Of a DNA stretch of 5,602 nucleotides, positions 1-5,150 are shown piece by piece. The DNA comes from a bacterium (GTDB lineage Bacteria; SZUA-79; Acidulodesulfobacterales; Acidulodesulfobacteraceae): assembly GCA_021781285.1 (NCBI GenBank), contig JAJXXD010000086.1, positions 1,229 through 6,830 on the forward strand. The letters are read 5' to 3'. A model generated the notes under the pieces. That model saw nothing but the letters and a program-made list of their open reading frames with translations. It searched no databases and was not told where the DNA came from. Position 1 is the first letter of the stretch; every line of letters begins with the position of its first letter. The translations under genes and the position numbers were made by a program.

Positions 1-596
1 AAATCCAGTATAATGCTTGTCGAAACAGGGTCGAGATAAGCGGTCGGTTCGTCCATTAAGAGTATCGACGGATTGGTCGCTATCGCCCTTGCTATGCAGA
101 GTCTCTGCTGTTGTCCGCCGGAAAGAGAAAGCGCGGACTTATTCAACTTATCTTTGACTTCGTCGTAAAGTCCCGAATATTTCAAACATTTTTCTACGCG
201 TTCCACTATAAAATCCTTATTTTTTATGCCGTGTATTTTTAATCCGAAAGCTATATTATCGAAAATAGATTTTGGGAAAGGATTAGGATTTTGAAATACC
301 ATACCTATATCTCTCCTTAATTCCACTACATCTACCGACTTATCGTATATATTTTTCCCGTTAATCAAAACTTCGCCGGTCAGTTTTGCGCCTTCCGTGT
401 AGTCGTTCATCCTGTTAAGCGTCCTTAAAAATGTGGATTTTCCGCACCCCGAAGGACCTAAAAGCGTGCATACCGAATTTTTTTTGAAATAAAGATTTAC
501 CGATTTTAAAAGATGGTATTTCCCGTAATAAAAATTCAGGTCTTTAACATCGACTATTATATTATCGGCATTGTCTTTTTTTATATTTTCGGGCAT
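1..596 (-). CDS. pstB: Phosphate ABC transporter ATP-binding protein PstB, partial (C-terminus outside window)
   Basis: This is the ATPase subunit of the phosphate-specific transporter, a cytoplasmic dimer that couples ATP hydrolysis to phosphate import through PstC and PstA. The visible 198 residues carry Walker A GPSGCGKST (47-55), the Q-loop in the PstB-typical segment VFQNPNPFPKSI (100-111), signature LSGGQQQR (158-165) and Walker B LLMDEP (179-184). The family usually has about 250 residues, so roughly 50, including the H-loop His, lie beyond the left edge. The ATG at 596 is the only reasonable start: an in-frame stop lies at 603-605, and a strong AGGAGG lies 12 bases upstream, overlapping the pstA stop. 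The D-loop reads DEPTAYLDP where PstB proteins usually have DEP(C/T)SALDP, a small departure that other ABC ATPases tolerate. It is the last operon gene visible; phoU often follows pstB in other genomes, but that cannot be seen here. Confidence 0.97.
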   Translation of the reverse strand, partial: MPENIKKDNADNIIVDVKDLNFYYGKYHLLKSVNLYFKKNSVCTLLGPSGCGKSTFLRTLNRMNDYTEGAKLTGEVLINGKNIYDKSVDVVELRRDIGMVFQNPNPFPKSIFDNIAFGLKIHGIKNKDFIVERVEKCLKYSGLYDEVKDKLNKSALSLSGGQQQRLCIARAIATNPSILLMDEPTAYLDPVSTSIILD

Positions 597-608
597 AAAA
601 TTTTAATT

Positions 609-614
609 CCTCCT
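609..614 (-). promoter_or_regulatory. Ribosome binding site of pstB overlapping the pstA stop codon
   Basis: On the minus strand this reads AGGAGG and overlaps the first two bases of the pstA TAG stop (613-615). The gap to the pstB ATG is 12 bases, slightly longer than ideal. The overlap suggests that ribosomes finishing pstA help initiate pstB (translational coupling, inferred). Confidence 0.8.
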
Positions 615-1524
615 ATAAAATAAATCTTTTGGCTAAATAATTTATTAGTCTTAACCCTAAATCCAATGCAAATATAAAGAGCAATAAAACCACGGATGCC
701 GCTTCCGCCTTGTAATGCAGTATTTTGGACGGTTCATGAATATATATAAATATAAGCATCGCCAAATCTCCCACCGCCCCGCCGGGACCGGTAACGCCCG
801 TGGGCATGCCGGTATTATAATAGTTCGTAAATAAGAGCGGCGCCGTCTGTCCGATTATATTCATTACTCCCAGCAATATTCCGGTAAATATGCCTCCGAG
901 CGCGGCTTTTAATATGACCGCCCGCGTAGCCTGCCATTTGGTAGCCCCAAGCGCGAGTGCGCCTTCTATATAGCTTGCGGGAATCTGATTAACCGCCTGC
1001 TCCGTTAGAAGCGTAATAATCGGGGTCATAATGAAACCGAGCGTAAGGCCGCCGGCAAGAGCCGAAAACCCGAAATGGAAACCGGGGCCGGCATTAGTAG
1101 AAAAAACATAAAAGCCGACGATACCCCAAACGATGGATGGAATCCCTATCATGAGTTCATTTAACAACCTTAGAAAACTGTTCGCCCTTTTTTTACCGAA
1201 AAGCGACAGATACAAGCCGGTTCCTATTCCGATAGGAACGGAAAGAATAGAGGCGATTACTATAAGGTACACGTCTCCTATGACGGCGTTTAATATTCCG
1301 CCTTCGGCGCCTATGGGAAATCCGGTCGGAAGCGTCGAAATAAAATGCCAGTTAAGATATTTATATCCTATAGAAACAGCCTTATAAATGATGTGAAAAA
1401 CTGGGAAAGAGCCTATAACAAAAGCAGTTACCGCAAAAAATACGGCAATGTTATTGTAAATTTTTTTCCTCTTAAGGTATCCTCTGTTTGCCGGAAATAC
1501 CGGCTCATGCGATTGTTGTTCCAT
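613..1524 (-). CDS. pstA: Phosphate ABC transporter permease PstA
   Basis: This is one of the two inner-membrane permease subunits that form the phosphate channel with PstC. The 303 residues have a charged cytoplasmic N-terminus (1-21), a first membrane helix at about 23-47 and further hydrophobic segments at about 80-108, 118-142, 153-175, 207-232 and 273-296, the usual six-helix pattern. IPSIVWGIVGF (128-138) and the EAA-type coupling loop EGALALGATKWQATRAVILK (187-206), which contacts PstB, identify the family. One oddity is the motif usually written ARxxGETAPLLFT: here it reads MNIIGQTAPLLFT (221-233), so the conserved Arg is Asn222 and the conserved Glu is Gln226. In E. coli PstA the Arg at this position (Arg220) is reported as required for transport. 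The start codon has only a weak purine stretch (TTAAGA) upstream, and an in-frame stop lies four codons before it. It sits 64 bases after pstC and 16 bases before the pstB start. Confidence 0.95.
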   Translation of the reverse strand: MEQQSHEPVFPANRGYLKRKKIYNNIAVFFAVTAFVIGSFPVFHIIYKAVSIGYKYLNWHFISTLPTGFPIGAEGGILNAVIGDVYLIVIASILSVPIGIGTGLYLSLFGKKRANSFLRLLNELMIGIPSIVWGIVGFYVFSTNAGPGFHFGFSALAGGLTLGFIMTPIITLLTEQAVNQIPASYIEGALALGATKWQATRAVILKAALGGIFTGILLGVMNIIGQTAPLLFTNYYNTGMPTGVTGPGGAVGDLAMLIFIYIHEPSKILHYKAEAASVVLLLFIFALDLGLRLINYLAKRFIL

Positions 1525-1550
1525 AAATCTTAATTATAAAATTATAATAA

Positions 1551-1565
1551 TTATATTATATTATA
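1551..1565. repeat. TTATA pentanucleotide tandem repeat in the pstC-pstA spacer
   Basis: Three perfect copies of TTATA lie in a spacer made almost entirely of A and T (about 1525-1570). Read on the operon strand the array gives overlapping TATAA/TATAAT-like words, so it could act as a weak promoter or be an unstructured AU-rich leader for pstA. No -35 element and no strong ribosome binding site is visible next to it. Confidence 0.6.
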
Positions 1566-1588
1566 TAGTTATCGGTTGTTTCTTTAAA

Positions 1589-2533
1589 TCAGCCGCCGCC
1601 GAACTGAGACCTGTTGAATCTTCCGCCTATAACCCTGTTTAAGATATTTCTTCCTATTATGTTAACTATCAGGCTCGTCAATAAAAGCACAAGCGCAAGT
1701 TCCACTTCCGCCGAAGCATATATGGGGCTTATCACGGCAAACGTAAACGTGTTTGCAAGCAATGAAGATATGGTATAGCCTACGCTGAATAAAGATTTCG
1801 GCACTACCGCCTGATTGCCTATTAAAAGCACTACGGCTATGGTTTCTCCTATCGCCCTTCCGAAGCCTAAAATTATTCCTCCGTATATACCGTTTAATGC
1901 ATAAGGCAGGGAAACGTCTTTTATAACGTCTAATTTTGTGGCTCCCATGGCCAGCGCCCCGTCTTTGGCGAGCTTTGGAACCGAAGCCAAAGAATCTTTG
2001 GTAATCGAAGATATTATGGGCAAAATCATAAATGCGACTATAATGCTTGCGGCAAGAATTCCGTACCCGATATTTTCCTCTACCTTTAGGAACGGGATGC
2101 TTGAAAAATGGGCGTCAAAAAACGGCTCTACAGATTCTCTCAGCCAAGGAACGATCGTTAATACGCCCCATACGCCGAAAACGACGCTTGGTATCCCCGC
2201 CAGCATTTCGACGATTACCGTAAAAATCCCCCTTAAAAAAAACGGGCAGTATTCCTGTAAAAATATCCCTATCCCGAAACTGAAAGGTATCGCGAATAAT
2301 AACGCAAGAAAAGTAACGATAAAAGTTCCGGCAATAAAAGTCAAAGCGCCGAAAACCTCTTTGGGAGGATTCCATTCTTTTGTCCATAAAAAAGAAATGC
2401 CGTACCTGATAACGGAAGGATAGCTATAATACAGTATAATTATGACGGAAATTAAAAAAATCAGAACTATAGACAGAACGAAAACGGAAAGAATGAATTT
2501 AAACAGGTCGTCTTTGTATTTTAAGGTAAACAT
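1589..2533 (-). CDS. pstC: Phosphate ABC transporter permease PstC
   Basis: This is the second inner-membrane permease subunit, partner of PstA. The 314 residues begin with a cytoplasmic tail and a long first helix (about 11-36), then W..NPPKEVFGALTFIAGT (53-70), the family's typical entry to helix two, and EMLAGIPSVVFGVWG (109-123). The EAA-type loop GALAMGATKLDVIKDVSLP (192-210) is followed by GFGRAIGETIAV (223-234). That segment keeps the Arg (226) and Glu (230) matching E. coli PstC Arg237 and Glu240, both reported as needed for transport, so this subunit looks fully functional. The last helix is at about 278-296 and the C-terminus ends in FGGG. The frame upstream is open to a stop at 2600-2602 but has no ATG, GTG or TTG, so the ATG at 2533 is the start. 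No good Shine-Dalgarno precedes it; the upstream bases are CCCCTTTTTAAACAAATTA. It follows pstS by 144 bases containing a hairpin. Confidence 0.96.
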   Translation of the reverse strand: MFTLKYKDDLFKFILSVFVLSIVLIFLISVIIILYYSYPSVIRYGISFLWTKEWNPPKEVFGALTFIAGTFIVTFLALLFAIPFSFGIGIFLQEYCPFFLRGIFTVIVEMLAGIPSVVFGVWGVLTIVPWLRESVEPFFDAHFSSIPFLKVEENIGYGILAASIIVAFMILPIISSITKDSLASVPKLAKDGALAMGATKLDVIKDVSLPYALNGIYGGIILGFGRAIGETIAVVLLIGNQAVVPKSLFSVGYTISSLLANTFTFAVISPIYASAEVELALVLLLTSLIVNIIGRNILNRVIGGRFNRSQFGGG

Positions 2534-2571
2534 TAATTTGTTTAAAAAGGGGACAGGCTTATGTTTGTATC

Positions 2572-2599
2572 GAGAGGGCAGATTTAATTCTGCCCTCTC
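2572..2599 (-). other. Perfect 11-bp hairpin between pstS and pstC
   Basis: The arm GAGAGGGCAGA (2572-2582) pairs exactly with TCTGCCCTCTC (2589-2599) around a 6-base loop. In the operon direction no run of U follows the stem, so it is not a standard intrinsic terminator; on the opposite strand the tail is only loosely T-rich. Its place after the binding-protein gene and before the permease genes fits an RNA-stabilising or partial-attenuation structure that raises pstS expression relative to pstCAB. That role is known for intergenic hairpins in binding-protein-dependent transport operons and is inferred here. Confidence 0.75.
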
Positions 2600-2632
2600 T
2601 TAGTGTTATTTGTTAATTTGCAAATTTTTCTA

Positions 2633-2641
2633 ATTATAGCA
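2633..2641 (-). promoter_or_regulatory. Possible internal promoter (extended -10) upstream of pstC
   Basis: The minus strand reads TGCTATAAT, a perfect extended -10 element, in the spacer after pstS. No convincing -35 lies 16 to 18 bases upstream, where the sequence is AT-rich. If used, transcription would start near 2626 and the leader would carry the 2572-2599 hairpin before pstC. Such words arise easily in AT-rich DNA, so the call is tentative. Confidence 0.3.
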
Positions 2642-2677
2642 TATTCGTTTTAATTTTCCTAAAAAAAAATCATCGAA

Positions 2678-3772
2678 CTATTTTACCTGAGCCAGAAGTT
2701 TTTTAACATTAGGCATAACGGATTTCGGAAGCGGGGCGAAACCGGTTTTTACGGTGTATTTTGCTGCCTGTCCCGGTCCTAAAGCCCAGTTTACCAAATC
2801 CTTAATAGATTTTGTAGTTGCCGAATCCGGCTGGGTTCTCTTTATCATCCAGAATTCAAAGTTTGAATCGGGGTAGGCGTTCTTAGCCGAAACGTTCCAT
2901 ACTATAGACTTATCGAAATCAGCCGGAAAATCCCCCTGTTTTAAGGCAGAGTTTGCGGCGGCGGCAATAGTTTCAACCGAACCTACGACGTAATTACCCG
3001 CTTTATTAAGCAGCGCGGCGCTTGCAAGATGATATTCCATAACCCAGCCGAGTCCTACGTAACCTATGCCTCCGGACGTGCTTTTAACGGCGGCGACGAC
3101 TGCATCGCTTCCAAGATAACCGCTTCCCACCGGCCAAGACGGGGATAAACTTCTTCCAACTTTACTTGCCCATTCTTTAGACGTATCGGTTAAAAGACTC
3201 GTAAAATCAAACGTAGTCCCGCTCGCATCCGCCCTGTGCGTCACAAAAATATGAAGATTTGGAAATTTATACTGCGGGTTTAATTTTTTAAAGACTGGAT
3301 TGTCCCAGTTTGTAATCTTGCCCATATAAATTTCCGCAACCAATTTCGGCGTCATTTTGAGATTTACGTTGTTAGGTATACCCGGGATGTTATAAATAAC
3401 CTGGGCATCGTCAAGGGCGACGGGTACGTTTACTAAATTAGGATACCTCTTTTTAAAACTTTTTGTAAGATATGCATCGGACGCCCCTATAGTAATATTG
3501 CCATCCGCGGCGTTTGAGATGCCGAAGCCGGAACCGGTACTCGCAACGGAAACCGTAACCCCCGGATTAAGCTTATGATACTTGACCGCCCAGACCGAGT
3601 TTAACGGATAAAGCATACTGGAACCGGAAATGGTAATCGTTCCCGCCGGAACTTTAGAGCCTGTCGCCGGCGCTTTAGACTTGGCGCAGCCCGCGGCAAA
3701 AATGGACAAGGCAAAAACGGCAGAAGCAAGCGTTAATCCTCCGAGCATTTTTTTCATACTGCTTTTGTTCAT
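2678..3772 (-). CDS. pstS: Phosphate-binding lipoprotein PstS
   Basis: This is the extracytoplasmic phosphate-binding protein that feeds the PstCA channel. The 364 residues start with a lipoprotein signal peptide: charged MNKSSMKK, a hydrophobic core (10-25) and lipobox FAAGC with the lipidated Cys at 29, so the mature protein is membrane-tethered. All main ligand positions known from E. coli PstS can be aligned: SGSSMLYP (49-56), TGSGFGI with Ser81 (79-85), IGASDAYL with Asp99 (95-102), and HRADASGTTF (179-188) with Arg180, Ser184, Gly185 and Thr186. IYMGKITNW (148-156) and GYVGLGW are further family signatures. Asp99 matches the E. coli Asp56 that favours phosphate over sulfate. Length is normal for the family. 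The ATG at 3772 is favoured over Met6 because GGAGGA lies 6 bases upstream (3779-3784). It is first in the operon and has a Pho-box-like element upstream. A run of nine T follows the stop on the coding strand (2661-2669) with no stem before it. Confidence 0.97.
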   Translation of the reverse strand: MNKSSMKKMLGGLTLASAVFALSIFAAGCAKSKAPATGSKVPAGTITISGSSMLYPLNSVWAVKYHKLNPGVTVSVASTGSGFGISNAADGNITIGASDAYLTKSFKKRYPNLVNVPVALDDAQVIYNIPGIPNNVNLKMTPKLVAEIYMGKITNWDNPVFKKLNPQYKFPNLHIFVTHRADASGTTFDFTSLLTDTSKEWASKVGRSLSPSWPVGSGYLGSDAVVAAVKSTSGGIGYVGLGWVMEYHLASAALLNKAGNYVVGSVETIAAAANSALKQGDFPADFDKSIVWNVSAKNAYPDSNFEFWMIKRTQPDSATTKSIKDLVNWALGPGQAAKYTVKTGFAPLPKSVMPNVKKLLAQVK

Positions 3773-3840
3773 AAAATCTCCTCCGTAAATTAAATTAAAA
3801 TTAAATTAGCAACCAAAATTATCTATTTTTTTACACTTTA

Positions 3841-3888
3841 ATCATATTAACAGATTATTGTTACAATTTTATTACATTTATGTTAAAT
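3841..3888 (-). promoter_or_regulatory. Pho-box-type promoter of the pst operon
   Basis: On the minus strand the region contains ATGTAAT-AAAA-TTGTAAC (3877 down to 3860): two 7-base direct repeats separated by 4 A/T bases, the 11-base phasing of the E. coli PhoB box (consensus CTGTCAT, A/T-rich 4-mer, CTGT(C/A)A(C/T)). A weaker third unit, ATTTAAC (3882-3888), lies in phase upstream. A further CTGTTAA (3847-3853) lies downstream with a 6-base gap. Candidate -10 words are TAATAT (3844-3849, exactly 10 bases after the box, the spacing usual for PhoB promoters) and TATGAT (3841-3846). Position upstream of pstS and repeat phasing support PhoB-family control; the exact -10 is uncertain. Confidence 0.6.
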
Positions 3889-3900
3889 TTTTGTAATAAA
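3868..3900. repeat. 9-bp perfect inverted repeat in the divergent promoter region
   Basis: TTTATTACA (3868-3876) is mirrored by TGTAATAAA (3892-3900) with a 15-base spacer. The left arm overlaps a Pho half-site on the minus strand, and the right arm presents a similar TTGTAAT word on the plus strand towards the dehydrogenase. It could be a dyad for a regulator acting on both promoters, or a chance result of AT-rich sequence. Confidence 0.4.
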
Positions 3901-3915
3901 TTATTTTAATAAATT

Positions 3916-3924
3916 TGTTATAAT
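3916..3924 (+). promoter_or_regulatory. Extended -10 promoter of the alcohol dehydrogenase gene
   Basis: TGTTATAAT is a perfect extended -10 element 30 bases before the start codon, with transcription predicted to begin near 3931. The -35 position 16-18 bases upstream holds only A/T sequence with poor match to TTGACA, as is common for extended -10 promoters. The Pho-box-like repeats lie roughly 45 to 70 bases upstream of the predicted start. Confidence 0.55.
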
Positions 3925-3926
3925 TA

Positions 3927-3940
3927 TATTAAATTTAATA
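3927..3940. repeat. 14-bp perfect palindrome at the predicted dehydrogenase transcription start
   Basis: TATTAAATTTAATA reads the same on both strands and lies directly between the -10 element and the AGGAGG ribosome binding site. That is a typical place for a repressor operator, but the word is all A/T in an AT-rich spacer and may be chance. Confidence 0.3.
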
Positions 3941-3954
3941 GGAGGCAAACAAAT

Positions 3955-5109
3955 ATGGAAAATCTGAATATTTATAATCCCGTAAAAATACATTTCGGCG
4001 GCGGCTTAATCGGCGAAGCCGGAAAAATAGCCAAAAAATATTCGGATACCGCTTTAATAGTAACCGGAAAAAACTCTATGCAGAAATCTGGAACTTTAGG
4101 CAAGCTCGTAAAAATATTAAAAGATGCGGGGGTTGCCCCGATAATATTCGACGGAATCACGCCTAACCCGACAATCAACGAAATAGACTCGGCGGCAGGC
4201 ATTGCAAAGGAAAAAAAGGCCGGGCTGATTATAGGACTTGGGGGCGGAAGTCCGCTTGATTCGGCAAAAGCCGTTGCGGTTGCCGCCAAAGGAAATATAC
4301 CGGTATGGAGCTATCTTAAAACGCCTGCAGAAGAAGCGCTTCCCGTTATAACGATAGTTTCGACCTCCGGAACCGGCAGCGAGGTAAACAGATACTCAGT
4401 CATGACGAACCCTGAAACCGGCGAAAAACCGGGATTCGGCTATGAATGTATGTACCCCAAAGAGGCCATAATCGACCCTGAAATTATGCTCTCAATGCCC
4501 CCTTATGTTACCGCGGCCACAGGCTTCGACGTTTTCGTCCACGCCTTTGAAGCTTTTACCGGGAAGGCAAAAAACGCTTTTTCTTCGGCATACTGCATGC
4601 AGGTATTTTACCTTTTAAAAGACAATTTAGTCAAAGCTTACGACGAACCGGATAATATCGAAGCAAGGGGAAATATGGCGCTGGCATCGGCTCTTGCCGG
4701 ACTTGCGATAGATATTTCCGGCGTAGGCATAATACACGCCATGGAACATCCGGTATCGGGAAATTATCCGAACGTTGCCCACGGAGCCGGTCTTGCCGCT
4801 TTGACGATAGAATCAATGAAATACAATCTTGAATCATGCAAAAGGGATTTTATGCTTATAGCCCATCATTTCGGAATTAAAAGAGCGGGTAAAAGCGAAG
4901 ACGAATATGCCGCTGCTTTGATAGAAAAAATACAGGGAATATTAGCGGCTTTAAATTTAAATATCGGGCTAAAAGACCTCGGCGTGGAGAAAAGCAAACT
5001 TGCTAAGATTGCCGGAGAAGCTTTTACTACGATGGGTTTTGCCGTTCAGAACAATCCGGCGGAAGCCGGCGAAAAAGAAGTCTTAAAACTGCTTGAAGCA
5101 AGCTATTAA
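3955..5109 (+). CDS. Iron-containing alcohol dehydrogenase (group III, FucO/1,3-propanediol dehydrogenase-like superfamily)
   Basis: This is a soluble NAD(P)-dependent dehydrogenase interconverting an alcohol and an aldehyde or ketone; the substrate cannot be told from sequence. The N-terminal nucleotide-binding half has the early HFGGGL segment (13-18), IFDGITPNPT (64-73), and the diagnostic GLGGGSPLDSAKA loop (94-106), followed by PVITIVSTSGTGSEVNRYSV (130-149). The all-helical C-terminal half supplies the metal ligands: Asp192 and His196 in GFDVFVHAFEAF (190-201), and His261 and His276 in HAMEHP..NVAHG. His265 matches the extra active-site His of E. coli FucO. The spacing His261 to His276 is one residue longer than FucO. 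At 384 residues it has the normal length and looks intact. AGGAGG (3940-3945) lies 9 bases before the ATG. It is transcribed away from pstS, with its own extended -10 promoter. The next gene starts 41 bases downstream on the same strand, so the two may be cotranscribed. Confidence 0.94.
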   Translation: MENLNIYNPVKIHFGGGLIGEAGKIAKKYSDTALIVTGKNSMQKSGTLGKLVKILKDAGVAPIIFDGITPNPTINEIDSAAGIAKEKKAGLIIGLGGGSPLDSAKAVAVAAKGNIPVWSYLKTPAEEALPVITIVSTSGTGSEVNRYSVMTNPETGEKPGFGYECMYPKEAIIDPEIMLSMPPYVTAATGFDVFVHAFEAFTGKAKNAFSSAYCMQVFYLLKDNLVKAYDEPDNIEARGNMALASALAGLAIDISGVGIIHAMEHPVSGNYPNVAHGAGLAALTIESMKYNLESCKRDFMLIAHHFGIKRAGKSEDEYAAALIEKIQGILAALNLNIGLKDLGVEKSKLAKIAGEAFTTMGFAVQNNPAEAGEKEVLKLLEASY

Positions 5110-5140
5110 ATTTAATATTCAAAATTCATAATTATTTTTC

Positions 5141-5146
5141 AGGAGG
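5141..5146 (+). promoter_or_regulatory. Ribosome binding site fixing the start of the downstream membrane gene
   Basis: A perfect AGGAGG lies 4 bases before the ATG at 5151. It supports translation of the open frame that runs off the right end of the window. No promoter or terminator is evident in the 41-base spacer after the dehydrogenase. Confidence 0.8.
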
Positions 5147-5150
5147 ATTT

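Noticed and set aside
1133..1533. Two overlapping plus-strand frames opposite pstA
   Set aside because: Both are antisense to the confidently assigned pstA and lack initiation signals.
2235..2242. A8/T8 homopolymer inside pstC as a frameshift or phase-variation tract
   Set aside because: The reading frame is intact through it and runs of this length are common in AT-rich genes; an A8 run also occurs in pstB.
2115..2387. Same-strand alternative frame within pstC
   Set aside because: Arginine- and phenylalanine-rich out-of-frame translation of pstC; no family resemblance.
1938..2423. 161-codon open frame on the plus strand opposite pstC
   Set aside because: It is fully antisense to a conserved permease gene, has no ribosome binding site, and its translation resembles no family; it is a shadow of pstC codon use.
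2661..2669. Run of nine T on the operon strand just after the pstS stop, as a terminator
   Set aside because: No stable stem precedes it, so it does not form an intrinsic terminator; likely AT-rich spacer.
3972..4289. 105-codon minus-strand frame inside the dehydrogenase
   Set aside because: Antisense to the conserved nucleotide-binding half of the enzyme; composition follows the real gene's codon positions.
4631..4837. Minus-strand frame of 68 codons inside the dehydrogenase
   Set aside because: Antisense to the metal-binding helices of the real gene; no start signal.
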